The notes under the pieces are model-generated. The model ran no database searches. It was given only the letters and a program-made list of their open reading frames with translations, and was not told where the DNA came from. From Holothuria scabra (lineage: Eukaryota > Echinodermata > Holothuroidea > Aspidochirotida > Holothuriidae), in the NCBI GenBank assembly GCA_037179385.1, contig CM074179.1:36357905-36421904 (forward strand): DNA of 64,000 bases, written 5' to 3'. The position numbers and the translations under genes were made by a program. Shown piece after piece: positions 1 to 12,945 of the stretch (position 1 is the stretch's first letter; every line of letters begins with the position of its first letter).

Positions 1-734
1 TATTGCATGATCATGAAAATCCCCCCCCCCCCTCCATTCATGTGCAATAATCGATTAGAAAAATAATTAACAAACTTGTTATGTTTATCTCGTTTAATGT
101 TTAAAAATAGTTAAAACTATGGACAAGGTACGAGAGCTTGGATGCTTATGCAAAGGTTTTGAGCAAGAACCCTGCGTTTTGCGAGGCGATTCTACCAATT
201 ATGAGCGGTGCACACAAATAGCCTAAATAAGACACGTTAGGCTCTTACTTCAAGATAACGTTAGGATTGCCTCTGGTTCTACAGTAGGCCGCCGGCACTT
301 TTCATTTGAAATAACATTTTGAAACGTAAATTAGTTTGAAGGATACGTAGTTAATACATTAAATTGACTTACCATGAACTTCTGCAGCACAATGTATGCT
401 AACGAAACTCCGGTACCTTCACAATTGCAGCGAAATGATAGATGTAGGATGCACGGTGAGTGAGAAAGCGGAGTAAGAGGTTTACTGCATGCATGCTGGG
501 AGCAAGAACACTTTCGGATATTGGAATCAAAATCTTACACTTTAAATCCAGCAGAATGACGCCTTATGTCGAAAATCATAAATAATTACTACTTTTAAGT
601 ATTACTTTGTACGACATACACATTTCATAACAGTTTTTGCCGCGAACTTTTCCAGTGAAAAGATCGAGCATTGCACGAGGTTCGTTTCAACAGACTTTCT
701 TCTGTTCAACATGGGTTACGGGCAAAATCTGTAA
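1..734. other. No gene seen
   Basis: Anonymous AT-rich DNA. There is a run of C near positions 25-34. No exon, RNA gene or repeat end was recognised. Confidence 0.5.
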
Positions 735-1470
735 TATTTTACAGAAATTGTGCTGTTGACGAACAGAAATTTTTTACAGTGTATCTTTTCTCTAACATCT
801 CTAAATCTATTGGTATCTTCACTTCTACACTTTAAAATTGTCTTATTGCATATTATCTGGGGAAATGCTTTTCCCTCTTATTTAAACCGTCTACACGTTC
901 TCCAAAAGAAAGCTGTTCGTATTATTACGAACTCTAGTTATTGTGCCCACAGTGCCATCTTTTTTTCAATTCCAAGCCGGTGTTTTCATGTATAAATATG
1001 TAAACAGATTGTTACCCCGTAGTTTTGATGATTACTTTAAGTTTAACAGTGATGTTCATACCCATAACACACGTTTCTTTCAACATCTGCGTACAAATGT
1101 TTTCTACACTGAAATATCACGCCGCCTTTTCATTAAAACCGGGGTCAGTACATGGAACTCACTACACAGAACCTTTAAAGATGCTAAATCTGTATTTTCT
1201 TTCAAGACTTTATTAAAATCCCATTTGCTTAGCGATTATTCTTCTAAGGTGGTTTTGGCTTTCCTTGTTTCTTTGTTGTCCTATTTTGTATTGTTTTGTT
1301 TTTTGTTTTTGTTCTTCCTTTTGTTAAGGGGGACTGCTGGCATAAGCTTTGCTTTTCAGTCCTACTCCACCGCCTTGTTTAAATGTTGTATCATTTTGTA
1401 TTTAAACTGTGGAAATAAACTCAAACTCAAACTCAACCCCCCCCCCACCCAAAAAAAAAAAAAAAAAAAA
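735..1470 (+). mobile_element. 3' end of a CR1/Jockey-type LINE (broken ORF2 C-terminus and 3' tail)
   Basis: The translation has the usual end of a non-LTR ORF2 after the reverse transcriptase: LHVLQKKAVRIITNSSY followed by YKYVNRLLPRSFDDYF, then WNSLHR and FKTLLKSHLL. In LINE families this stretch lies between the RT thumb and the stop codon. The two parts are in different frames and the join falls near 955-975, so the copy carries a frameshift. It is also cut off on the 5' side. The 3' UTR ends with AATAAACTCAAACTCAAACTC, a short tandem tail like those of CR1-clade LINEs, followed by C-rich and A-rich runs up to 1470. What is seen is a 5'-truncated dead copy on the plus strand. The clade is inferred. 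Confidence 0.8.
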
Positions 1471-3694
1471 ATGTAGATCTTTTATCTTTAATTTGCTTTA
1501 CAAATATAAGATTGTTATATGATTCTGCAAATAAATTTTTAAATAAATTCGAGTAACAACCTCCACTTGAATTGAGTTGTAAATAATCGTAAACATTTGT
1601 CCACTAACTTGAAAGCATAATCTAACTGCCATTCAAAGATCATCAAAATTGAAGGGATCGCTGATCATTTTTTCTCAACTCTTGGGGCATTTGAAACTAA
1701 TTTTTTTTTTATAAGTTCAAATTGTGTCATATTTCGAGAGCTTTTGGGAAATTCGTCCCCTGCATCGCCACCAGGGCTCCGCCCCTGTACCCCACCAGGG
1801 GTCCTGACGCGGGACACTGGACCTCACGTGGTTATAGTAGCGCTTCGCGTTCGTGGTGCATTTCGTTCACCCCCCCCCCCTCCCTTCACGGCGGCTGCTG
1901 GATCCGCCCTTGATTGAAAGAACATGTAGCACATGATTGTACAGACAGCAACTACATTTGTAGACCAATTTTGAACTCACACACAATCTTTTTTACCCCT
2001 GCCTGTTTTTATGGCCTGAAAAAAAGTTTATACAAATAGGTTTTTATCATTTAGAAAATGAAATTTAGGAATTAAGGGAATCCTTAATAATACAATATTG
2101 ACGGCAAAACATCACATCCATCTCGAATACGGTGCAGTCAAAATTATGTTGCATTAGAAGAATTGAAGAATAGTTGTACAGTAACATATTAGACGAGCAG
2201 AGTTTCTTTTACCTCAATAGAAGCTCTGTTAAAGACTCCTAGCTATTCCAGCTGTTAGAGGTAACTTTCAAAAACTTCACGTTACTTTTTGGATGCTGTG
2301 AAGATTTGTAAGTATCCCGATGCTCAGCTTGACGTTGCAGTCGCCATATTGTATTCGACACTATATTGCGAGTGGCTATGTATGAATAGTTGTTCGCGGA
2401 TTTACAATTTAGCAGAGAAAGGTTGTTTACATAACACAGTCTGTATCAAAGTCCCTGTACGTATATTTCATGTGCTTATGGGCAATTTAGTGTGCAGCCT
2501 TGATAAAATTAAGCTTTTTATTAGCTAGAAGCATGTTGTTGGCATATCATTGTGGTTTGAAAATTATAAGACAAATATCAGTGGATGGTACTTTCAGTTC
2601 TCCAATAGAGGTGTGAAGAGCATAGAACCTTATCTGGTTCTGGTGTGAAGCCAGTCATGAAGTATGATCCCATTCGTACCAAGTGAATCGTGATCGAGCA
2701 GTCAGGTATCAAACTCTCATCCTACTTTAATTGAAATCCACAGTTTCACAAAATGAGATAGCCTAGTATATATAGCTGCTTCTGTGAATGTGAATATGGT
2801 CATTACCACAGCAGGCTCATGGGAAAATTGCTTTGAAGTGATAAATCGGCATTCAATCTGGGCTGCGAATGCTTCAAACTTGGCGATGCTTTGACGTCAT
2901 CCGACCGCAAAAAATTAATAACCTTTTAGCTGGCGTAAAGAAGCGAACTCTAGTAGAAGCAAACTGGAAGTCCACCTAATCGCCACAATCGTTCTGAAAG
3001 CGTTACTTTTTAGTCATTTACTATACGAATGTGAAATTTTTTGGAACTTGTAGCACCAGTTTGATCTTTCTCCCGTCTTGATATGTACAAAAACTAAAAT
3101 ATGAGGAGCAATTATTAATTTAAAAAAAAAGAATAAATCTGACCAAGTCAACAGTTGGAGTGGGGCTTTTGCTTTGAAGTATAATTGATATTTTCAACTA
3201 ATGTTTACCTCTTTCGTTTCAAAGTTTACACAGTGTTAATTTGTTACGAGATTTTGGTTTCTATGAATAAATATGCAAACTTAAAGATTTTAGGTCAATT
3301 CTATCAAGCGCAGTAACATTTTCTCTGACCACGTAAACCACAAGAATAAGGTCAGGTTTCATTCATTTTCTGGACAAAGAAGTTTGTCCGCCGTTTATAC
3401 GACCGTTATTTCTAATGCAAAACCGATAGGTGCTGTCCTAAATCAACACCGACAGGCGTGGCCAAAGTTTGACATCACCGATGCCTCAACTACATTAAAA
3501 GATGATAGAAGCTTGTGAGAAATTTGCTACCTTACCAGAGCTTTTATGTAACCTTTACCTGTTACGTTAGGAATCATAACACTCAGAAAAGCAGAAAAAT
3601 GTTTAACACAGGTATTAAGAAATTTTTACTAAATATTAAGTAATTTTGATCGTACAATTTTATGCCAAATTTGAAATATCATGAACTGTAGTTT
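1471..3694. other. No gene seen
   Basis: Anonymous AT-rich DNA apart from the GC-rich repeat remnant at 1725-1915. Short open frames here (for example 2289-2528) have no recognisable motif and no splice context. Confidence 0.45.
1725..1915. repeat. GC-rich dispersed-repeat remnant
   Basis: An abrupt GC-rich patch with GCTCCGCCCCTG, GCGCTTCGCGTTCG, a C10 run and GGATCCGCCCTTG. The same style recurs near 12.3-12.9, 13.8, 19.8, 40.6 and 58.9 kb, usually beside CAGTGGCG-type element ends. It is probably part of a degraded non-autonomous DNA transposon. No paired termini or TSD could be set. Confidence 0.4.
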
Positions 3695-3915
3695 CTGTTA
3701 TGCATTGGGCAGGTTCTTGCCACGTTGTTGTCGTTTTCGTCCTTCCTTTTTTGTCTTTTTTTCTTTGTCTATATTTCTTTCTCCGTTCTGTTTTTTCTCC
3801 CTGTTTATATTTGTATACTCGTTAGTCATTAATATCTTTGTGATACAGGATGATTTGTAAGTTCTCTTTAACCTTTCCTCTGAGAATGAAAATGAACTAA
3901 AACTGAACTAAACTA
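3695..3915 (+). mobile_element. Possible LINE 3' UTR with tandem tail
   Basis: A T-rich stretch with no coding potential ends in GAAAATGAACTAAAACTGAACTAAAC, written here in parts as GAAAATGAACTA and AAACTGAACTAAAC, a short direct-repeat tail like that of the LINE end at 1.4 kb. No RT residues were found upstream, so this may be only a 3' UTR fragment. Confidence 0.35.
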
Positions 3916-5685
3916 TGCGTGTTTTCTCTAGTAGTTTGACACATGACTCAGAGAATGATAGTAAACGAAAACTTATCTCATCTTAACCATGTATATTTTC
4001 CTCTCTAGTCTGTTAGGGAAAAGTAATTTTTCGACAGGTTCTACATTATACCACAGACAGGCCTACCTGTGGTACAACTAACAGATATTCCTGTGTAAGG
4101 TGCTATGTTAAAAGCTTGCTTGTGTTCGCTTCATTTAGGCAAAGCTAGTCAAAATTCCGTTAAGAAACACACTCTTTTGGATTTCAACAAAACAGATTCT
4201 TCAATGATTGGTTCAAGCAAAAGAAAAAAGTGTTAAATATTAAAGTTTCAGTTGTTGAATGGAGCTTCTTTTTAATCGAAATGGAGAAAACATCATCTGA
4301 AAAATGGGATTTTTGTTAATGTGGTTTATCTCATGTACTGAAGGTTATTGAAATTTTATTGTAAGCTTGTCAGAAATTAAAATAGATATTTAGAATTTGA
4401 AATTTTTAAATGGTTTGATACATTTCAATTCCGGTCAGTGTGAGCTTAGAATTTTTTGCCAATGAGCTAACAAACCAATTTATTCAAACACTTCACTTTC
4501 TTCACAATAAGAAGCCTGGCGCTTTACCTCCTGAAAACACGGTCTGAATGAGAAATGCAACTTGAAAATGAGAGAAGGGAAGCAGAACAAATAATGGGAT
4601 TCAGTAGTGGCTTCATTGTAAGTTTGGGGTGACTGCTCCTGATCTTGAACTAAGTTTAGGTTTTAATTCAATGTTGTTAAATTAGTATTATCTTATTTTC
4701 ATTTGCTTGTGATGCTTTTTATATATTTGGTAATATTTTCAAATTTATTGACGGAAAATTGATGCAATCAAATACGAGCGTTTCATATCAAATCTCCTGC
4801 CAATTAAAAAAGAAAAACCGCGCACCTCCTGTTCGGATTCCAAAAGATGTCTAACACTTTAACGGGCTGGTCGCAACCACTGCGCCCCAGGTCATGCCTA
4901 GCAGTTGGCTTTGCACATCAGTAGTTAATACGTAAAGGTTATTCAACGCTGGACCGTGCAATCGGAGTTTACCCAAACGATGTACGTGACTGGGCGTAGC
5001 CCAAGTGCACCCAGTAATAGCTTTAACCGCCGTAAAAGCATTACCGTCTATGCACAGCTTCAGCGTGGATTAACCGTGATCCTTAATATTCAAGATTCCT
5101 CTTAAAAAGATTGAAAGAGAAAAAACGTCGTTTTTGAATTGCCACATTTTTATTAAAAGTATGAAAAATTGACCCCACCAACCGTAATTTTTTTCTTGCG
5201 AAATGAACAAATGAACCATTGTATAAACTGGATCCAGTAGCAATGTGCATAAACCCTAGAAAATAACAATAATGTAACTAGGTTTGGGAAATATTGCTAT
5301 TATTTAAGAACTTCAGCAATCCAAACAAGAACAAAAGTTAACATTTATTGAAGTAAGAAGAATTTAGTGACACCTGGCAACACACCCCTTTCAACACATT
5401 TTACATTACCGGCTCAGCTTATAGTCTAGCCTCGCTAAGTAAGCACTGTACGTATTTGTGTTTTTAATGAGAGTGCACGAAAGTACGCTGCTTTTACTAC
5501 AATCATGCATGTAGACACGGATAGTGAATTGAGCTAAGAACGTACAGTATGTACATTCGTACATGCATATGGGCTACATATACAGCACACATCTTGATAG
5601 CAGGCGGTATTTTCAAAATGAAAGCATAAGTGAGGATCATTAAGGTTGGTTGTCTAGCAGTAGCGTTATGTCTAGTAACGTTTAA
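3916..5685. other. No gene seen
   Basis: Anonymous AT-rich DNA. A short imperfect palindrome (TACCACAG ... CTGTGGTA) lies near 4051-4074. GGTGACTGCTCCTGATC near 4628 resembles the ends of the TTAA MITEs at 27.5 and 34.2 kb, but no partner end was found. Confidence 0.45.
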
Positions 5686-5937
5686 CCCTTTACCGCTGTG
5701 CTCCAATCGGGGCATATATGCGCGAATCGGGCGTGGGCGGGGAAAGTGGACGTAGCACGCCCAGCATCAGCTTCCGTAGGCTATTGACCCCGTGACCTTT
5801 AACTATTGCCTCTCTCGTTGTTGTGACCGAATTTTCGGGTAGCTACTCGCAGTTTCGAGCTCCGCGTGAAAGAGTAAAGATAGGTGACAGCAGCGCTCTC
5901 CGCCTGGGTCCAAAAGGATCCAAACAACGGCAAAGGG
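5686..5937. mobile_element. piggyBac-like MITE, TTAA/TCAA flanked
   Basis: The left end is TTAA followed by CCCTTTACCGCTGTG. The right end is CGGCAAAGGG followed by TCAA. The inverted ends match as CCCTTT(A/G)CCG(C/T)TG. CCCTTT ends beside TTAA are typical of the piggyBac superfamily, and the right TCAA is one change from TTAA. The 252-bp interior is GC-richer than its surroundings and non-coding. Confidence 0.55.
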
Positions 5938-5941
5938 TCAA

Positions 5942-6544
5942 CTTAGACTCAACGTTAGAGAAAGCCGTAGCCGTTAGGGAACAAGACTTCCCCATGTGAG
6001 CACGTCAGAAGAACGAGTTTTTCTAATTCAACCTTCGAAACCAGCGTCCACCTAACACTCTTTGAAGCCTACACGTTAGTTGGGCCACCAAGTATCATGT
6101 CAGACGTGATACTGACATGGCACTTGTTGATCCGAACACTCCCATTAGGGAACTTCGGCAGCTTAACCTTATCCATGAATCTTATAAACGCCACATTATA
6201 TTTAATTACTCAAGTTTTATTCGTAGGAAGAGCGAAATTAGCCTGTGCTATCCCTGTAACTAAGCTGCTCACGGAAAGTGGCCCACCCTGCATTCAGTAT
6301 AGTATTTGGATTTTATTACATTCATTCGACGATGATTTGTACAGTGATTTTTCCATCAGGATAAAGAAGGATTAGTTGGGGAATAACACACGATCATCTG
6401 GCTGCAAATGGACCATCAGGAGATGAAGATTATTACCAAGTATATGAATGAATACCCATGAAACCATCTTGTTTACCTTACTCCTTTCGATTACAATGGT
6501 GGTTGTAATATAATTTGCAACCCGAACAATTTTGCAACCCGAAT
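5942..6544. other. No gene seen; one unassigned open frame
   Basis: An open frame at 6097-6375 (plus, 92 codons) gives a hydrophobic sequence with no family motif I recognise and no clear splice context. I treat it as chance. Confidence 0.4.
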
Positions 6545-6790
6545 CTATAAATACATTGTAAAGGTTGTGACACTCATATCCCTCACTAGCTACGGAGAGC
6601 CTTTTGTTAACGTTAGTTGAACAACAATGAAAACAGTACTTTGCCTATCCAAAGTCAAATATTGAAATGTTTATTAATGAAGATAATGGGGTGATGAATG
6701 GTGGGAACCTTATCGGTTTCGTTGTCGATGAGTTCAAAGGTACCATACTAAAATTTTGGAAAGATCGTGTTGATATAGACTAAGAATACT
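6545..6790 (+). repeat. Dispersed repeat, copy 1 (partner at about 14770-15000)
   Basis: Shared blocks include TTGAACAACAATGAA, CAAAGTCAAATAT, TTATTAATG / TTGTTAATG, CCTTAT(C/T)GGTTTCGTT and GAGTTCAAAGGTA. The two copies are in the same order and orientation and look roughly 70% identical by eye. No coding frame is kept in either. It is probably a piece of an old transposon. Confidence 0.55.
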
Positions 6791-8230
6791 TAGAGGGCTT
6801 TCTCTAACACATATAAGTACACAACTATTATCAGTGTCCCCTTTTCTCCTTTTCTTCGTTTAAAGGCCAGTGGTATGACTGATGCTTGTTAAAAAGTTTT
6901 AAAATGATTTGAAAAATCCATTTAATTATTTTAATAATAATATAGGTACACTCCATACAAAAAATATGAATTAAGATGTAATAAAGTATAGCGTGGTCGT
7001 TAAGTATGGCTAGGGTGTTTAAAAGAGGTTAAAAATGGCTATACCATCAGCCACTAATGTACCGGTTTTAGAATTACTTTAGATATGTTAGTTAGTAAGA
7101 GTTTTACAGTCCAGTTTCCACCTATTGGTTAAAGTAAAGCTAGTCAAGTCCCCTTTCCAGTAATTACATTAGAGGTGTCATCCAAGCCACTGTTCATTCA
7201 TGTTTGACAAGTATTGATTTGCGTAATAAACTCAAGGCTACAGCAAACAAATCGTGTCGTGACATTTTCTTGTAGAAACTACCTTGTGCGATAAAAATTT
7301 GGTCTCGCTTCAATGTTTTAGGGACAATAAATGCTCATCCATACCAAGAATGCACTACAACTCCTATTGGTCCATTATGGTACACTGACCCATTGAATTT
7401 CGCGAGAATACCGCCAGTTGAATATTGTTTATACCGACCGAGTTTAACCACTGTAAAAGTCACCGGCAGATGAATGCAATAAAACCCTAACACTATTTGT
7501 TTTATATCCAAATCAATTCTATAGAAAACAAAGAGTAGTTTTTTTTTGCTGAAAATTTTTCATAGAAGTGAAGTTTTAAATTATTATGTAAATTTAACCT
7601 TGTTCCAATATGTCTAAGGTCCCTTTTGTACATTGTAGATAATGTCACATTAGCGGTAGTATATCGAAAACGTCCACTATATCGACGGTGCATCGAATCA
7701 ATTCCGAACCGAAATTCAGACAATGGTATTCCATGATATCTTCCAGAATCCGTCACAAATTTCAATTTCCGTTAGATGAGAAGTCATCCTTAATTTGGTT
7801 GGAAACAAACTAGTCTTAGATAGGATTCATTTTAGATAAACTCAATACATGTTTATACCCCAGTGTGGACAGTTATCAGACGTATTTGTAAGGTAACCTC
7901 TCTTTTGTATACGTGTGCCCATGGCCCTTATATGGAAGTCGGTCATTAAAAATGATCTTATTGGGACTAAATTGGACTTAACATAGGTAAATTTTTCTGA
8001 TTGTGCAACCAAGGAGATTGTTCCCATCAGATCCGCACGCCTTAAAAATGTGCTCGGCAATTAAAATTTTTGTATAAATATACTTTGTAGATATGTTAAG
8101 ATCATAATGACAAAATTCTGATTCCTAAGCATTTCGTTATACACACAATTAACTGTTAAACTGTTGAAATGTTCGGCAGTGTTTTAAAATAAAAATTATT
8201 TGAACACTATCACCAACTGAGAACACATTA
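6791..8230. other. No gene seen
   Basis: Anonymous AT-rich DNA. Minus-strand open frames at 7502-7765 and 7842-8060 show no recognisable motif. Confidence 0.45.
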
Positions 8231-8537
8231 CACTCTTAAAGCAAAACAAAGGAATTCAGTCACTCTCTGACGGATTAAAAAGTGTGAATTCACTCAATTA
8301 CGGTGTCAAATCAATCCCAGAATAGTAAAATCTACTCCAAGAAGAGTGAAATGCCTTCCGAAGGGGCGACGTTTCACTCTTGATGGAGTGATCATTGCAA
8401 GAACTCTTTAAATAGTGAATTTTCAATTTTTTCCTATGACTTTTACAAATTGCTGACTGAATTACACACTTATGTAGCGAATTCACTCTTTCCATTCTAT
8501 TAGATTAGGTGTAATGGCTTAACACATTTTCAGAGTG
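8231..8537. mobile_element. Possible TA-flanked MITE
   Basis: The left end is TA followed by CACTCTTAAAG. The right end is TTTTCAGAGTG followed by TA. The ends pair as CACTCT(T/G)AAA. The 307-bp interior repeats GAATTCACTC-type motifs several times and has no coding potential. TA flanks suggest a Tc1/mariner-type duplication, but two bases carry little information. Confidence 0.45.
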
Positions 8538-10446
8538 TACAAAGGGTGTGGATGGTTGGGAACGGGTGCTAGTTTGGGAAAGTGGGGGGGGGGGGGGGCT
8601 GGAAATAGTGGGTAAAGCATTATTTGTATAGCTGTTGTATTTATATGAGTATACAGCACGAGTCAAATTCGACACCAAATGGTGCGACCCATGGTCAACA
8701 CTAATAGGTTCTTAAGTAGATTTATCAAATTTTTACAATCTGAGACAAATAGTTACTAACAATTTGAACTTTTCAATACTTAATAGTCATGCCGTGAACT
8801 ATGTGCTTACTTATAGACATTTAAAGGCGTTCGCCAGAAGGAAAGGAGACATGGGAAAATTAGGAATACATGAACCTCTTTAGGAACATTGTTCACTCTT
8901 GGTTCATTTACAATTAAGGTACTACCTCACTGATGATCATAAACGCCCCTCAAATATCGCATTGCATTCATGATACGCGACATGCACACTCAGGCTTAGC
9001 TGAAGTAGATCAAAGTCAGTTTAAACTCCTCCCAACAATTCTTTGTTTCCATGATACGTTAGATTCATACCAACCACATCTATTCTCTCCATCCCTATAT
9101 GAAGTCACTTGATATACGATTTGCACTTTCGATGCATGTACTACATTAGTTTGTGGAAAAAGTATAGTTTATTTACGTGATAATTGGAATCTTCACAAGT
9201 AAAGCCAAAGGGAAATCTTAGCAATGTAACAATGATTAAAAGCTATGTAACATGAAAATCAATCAATTGAAAAAATGCGACAAACATCGTATACAAACAT
9301 CACATCTGCTTACCTCGTTACAAGCTTTGATTTAGATTTCCAGTCTCTTAGTAGTCACTTTTTTTCCAGTAACTACATAAATCCACTGATGCATTCAGTA
9401 CAAACCACACCTTTCATATGTGTGGTGTTATATCCTAAACGTTAATTGTATTAGACATTACATTGTAAATGTTATGAAGGCTTATGAGAAGTGGAGCAGT
9501 TATTTATGTAGTTAAGAAGTGTTTGCCAATGTCTGTCTGTAATATCAAAGTCCGTCACTGCATCATTTCATTATGTCACAATCTAGCTTCTAAGCCGGCC
9601 AATGAGTAGGTATTTTGCGTTGGGCTTATTACATCATTATATCTTAATGTGTATTGAAAATCTTATAAATTGATAAATATCTCTTTCTTACACCTCTGAC
9701 GAAAGTCATAGGACTCGAACTCGGAGTCTGATATTTTGGAGCCCAAAAAGATCATACAAATATTCATATTGCTGAACAGTTTCTTTAACTTTGGGACGGA
9801 AAATTGGGCCTTTTGGTACATTTGGTCAGTGAATATATCAATTATTCAGATATCCAACTAGCTTAACTGATCTTTAAATACGTCTTTGACTTGTGACAGC
9901 GGCAATATTTAAATTTGATGAATGGAAAGAATGTCTCAGATTAATCATTGATGAAATCGAAAGCAAAATCTCAACTGCTTTAACGTATTCAAACTTTGAT
10001 TAGCTCATTATACTTCTGTTTTGCTTTATACCCCTGTTGCTTTCAAAAGAGAAAGTATTCCAATGAATTGATTTTAAACAAAAAAGTAGAAAGAAAACCT
10101 TTTAAAACACCGAATAGATCTACTTTTGGAACACAGAAAAAATCATATGGGAAGCAACGGGATGCTTTTGTTCAATTGTTATGTTTTATAAGCAAAATGT
10201 TTTAAAAGCTGTTAAAGATATTTGTATCGACGCTTTTAGACTTTCTGAAAGTCTCCTCAGTTAATAAATGACTTGATTGATCATTTCCCTTTCACTCATA
10301 GTTGCAAGGTTTTGTCACCAGTAAGCTAACAAACAATAGTACACTTTTAATTCAATCTATACAATTACAATACCTAAAACACTGTCAACACATATAAACT
10401 TAGTTTTGGTTTAGTATTCTTGTCATAAACGTGTTACCTCACCAAC
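8538..10446. other. No gene seen
   Basis: Anonymous AT-rich DNA with a G run at about 8584-8598. An open frame at 9996-10205 has lysine-rich composition but no recognisable domain. Confidence 0.45.
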
Positions 10447-11560
10447 ACTAGCGTAGCCGGGGGGAGGGGGGGGGGGGGGCTCTTAGTCGTTACGATAAAG
10501 TATAAAGTACCCGACGGCGACTAGTCTCCCCGATGGTTTACCTGCTTTTTGCTCTCAAGGGACCATTTCCGTAATAAGAACCCCAAATTTTCAGTTTTTT
10601 CAATACTTCCATTCCACATATCTAGAGAGTGTAAGTCCTGTCAACCTTACCAAGTAACAGGTAGGCAGAGTACACAGGTTATGTAGAGGTCGTAAATTTC
10701 ATCCCATATCACAAACCCTAGTTGCTGTTCTCTTGTGTGTGTCATGCGATAGGTCAGTTGGTGAGCGACTCACGGAGCATAGTTTGGCTATTTTATCGGG
10801 TATTCCAGGTGGTTTCGACACAATGTATGTTATTCCCGATACGGTCCACACCCCCCGTTTTTTTTTTTTTTTTTTTTTTGTTCTTAATGATTACATAGGC
10901 TATGTTATTTTTGTAAGCCTACCAAAAATTTTCGCACGCTTTGCGGGCTTTGCAATTTGACGATTCAGACTCAAAAGAACACCATCAGTGCGCAACTCGG
11001 CTTTTAAAATTTTAAGTGATATTGTGCAAAGCGTGCCCCAGGCTGCAATGACATGGGATAGTTAGGCTCCTTCATATCCCATTCTCACCACCCCTCGACA
11101 TAGGGGCAGTCGGAACTTGTGGCCGCTGGCATGGCCCGTCCCGGGAATAATCTGTCGCCTTCCCATGGTCGGTTTACTTATTTTGGCTTTCAAAAGAGTT
11201 ATTTCTGTGATAAAAACCCAAATGTTCGGTACGCTTTGCACACTCTTCCTCAGTTCCGTTAACTAGAGCTAATAAAGTACAAACCCTTCCCATCTTTTCA
11301 AGTAATTTAATAGGAAGAATAAATGGATTAATGTACATGTCGGGCATTTCATCTCATTTCGCTAAACTTAGTTCATAATCTCTTGTGCCAGTCGTGCGGT
11401 ACGGACTCGAAGAAGGAAGTACAATATCAGTTGTGCCCGATAGGGCCCAAATGCCGCGACAATTGGCGTATATAATCTTTAAATAAGTACAGATTCTGTT
11501 TTGTTTAAGCTAACCCAAAAAATTTTTGCCCGCTTTTCCACGGTTAAATCAGTGCAGAAA
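10447..11560 (+). repeat. Diverged tandem duplication, period about 600 bp
   Basis: Blocks in about 10500-10960 recur in the same order in about 11140-11530. Examples are GGTTTACCTGCTTTTTG / GGTTTACTTATTTTGG, TAATAAGAACCCCAAAT / TGATAAAAACCCAAAT, TTCCCGATACGGTCC / TGCCCGATAGGGCCC, and AAAATTTTCGCACGCTTTGC / AAAATTTTTGCCCGCTTTTC. The unit starts just after a hAT-like end (ACTAGCGTAGCC plus a G run). It is non-coding and probably an old repeat duplicated in place. Confidence 0.6.
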
Positions 11561-11599
11561 TATGTTCCTCTAGCATACACAAATTTTATGTCGTACATG

Positions 11600-12945
11600 C
11601 CTCGCAATGGCAGGTATAGTGCACAGCTTTTCTCCAAATCTCCTTCACCAACTCATCGACGGCATCTTGGCTTTCGGGGCTTTGGGTCGCTACCCACCCT
11701 ACCCCTCCCCCGTTCGGAGAGTGGCCCTTCGTCGGGCAAATCCTGGCGCCAAGCCTGGAGGGAAGACACATTTTTCCAGTTATGACTTGTATATGTGTAA
11801 TGAAGCAATGAACTAAAAATGGAAGCTGCATTTTTTTGAGAGCGGCAACTATTTTGGAGGGGCGGCCAATTTCACTAGGAGGGCGTGTCGCCCCTCTAAA
11901 ACACCCTGTGGAGAACACTGGAATCTAGTATGAAAAGAACAAAATATAGCACCATATTGCATCTAAGCTCTTCGAGACAGCAAAAAATTCCAAAAGGGGA
12001 GGAGGACACCCAGGGAGACACCCCCGTAGCCAGGGGGTTCGCACATACTCCAGCCCAGACCTATTTTTTTATTTTTTTTATTTAAATGGAGTTTTGGCGT
12101 TTTCAGGGCAAAATGTCAATTCCGCTGGTTTAGCCAATGTAAGCTTTATGAGTATGCTGTTTTGTTTCAGTGTAAAACAATTCCCTAGGGCCCCATTGAC
12201 TCGTACAGTAACCCTCTACATACACACTAACTCTCGAGGGAAAAAGGAAAACATTGACAGATTGAAAATGTCCAAAAATTCCAGCTTAGGTATTTACCAG
12301 GTCGCTCAATTTTGATATAAAATTGCAAAATCTTCTTGGGGTAGGAGGGGGAGAACCGCACCCTCTCTTCGTTCGGACGCTCGGCTCCTCACTTGGGCGC
12401 TTCGCTCCCTCAAGAAAATGCCGCACCCCAGTGGCGGCGATGAAAAATGAAAAAGTGGGGGCTAAAGGTCTGTTCAGCCCCTCAATATTTGTCAAGTGCT
12501 CCAATTAAGAAGCGGGGAGAATTTCGAAGTTGGGCTGAACATATTCTTGCTTAGAACACTCGGGAAGTGCCGTTTTCTGCCCTCTGAGGGGTTTGTAAAG
12601 CCAAAAATTTCCTGGTCCGCTCCGCGCCAATCGATGGTAGAGCTCCGCTTAGAAACATGTATAAACATTTTTCATAGATTGTTTTTTTTTTTTTTGCATT
12701 AATTGAGAAATTTTAGAAATGAGATCCATATTTCCAGGCTGGGGACATGCAGCATAAAACACTCGGGGAGTGCCGTTTCCTGCCATCTGAGGGGTTTCTA
12801 AAATCAAAAATTTTCTTGTACGCTCCGCTCCAACTGATGGTGGCGCTCCGCTGAGATAGTCCTGTCGGTCAAGATTGGGGACGGTGAGTCGACTTCCCCC
12901 CCCCCCCCCCCACAAGAAAATCCTGGCTACGCCCCTGCTCATCAC
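11600..12945. mobile_element. Mosaic of degraded hAT-like non-autonomous elements
   Basis: The stretch holds several broken pieces with hAT-like ends: CCCCCGTAGCCAGGGGG near 12025, CCAGTGGCGGCGATG near 12429 and CCTGGCTACGCCCCTG at about 12931-12946, the last preceded by a C16 run. GC-rich phrases such as GGCGCTCCGCT recur. The open frames here come from repeat sequence and do not resemble proteins. I could not pair these ends or find target duplications. Confidence 0.5.
12553..12858 (+). repeat. Direct repeat of about 95 bp, two copies 200 bp apart
   Basis: The copies at about 12556-12650 and 12758-12852 share ACACTCGGG(A/G)AGTGCCGTTT, CTGCC(C/A)TCTGAGGGGTTT and a final stretch of GCTCCGC motifs. 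They differ at scattered bases. Related wording (GCGGAGCGCCACCAT near 19792 and GGAGCGCCACCGTCAGTTGG near 60462) shows that this unit is dispersed in the window in the other orientation. Confidence 0.65.

Noticed and set aside
11586..11918. 110-codon minus-strand frame
   Set aside because: It lies in GC-rich transposon remnants with overlapping open frames on both strands and no known motif.
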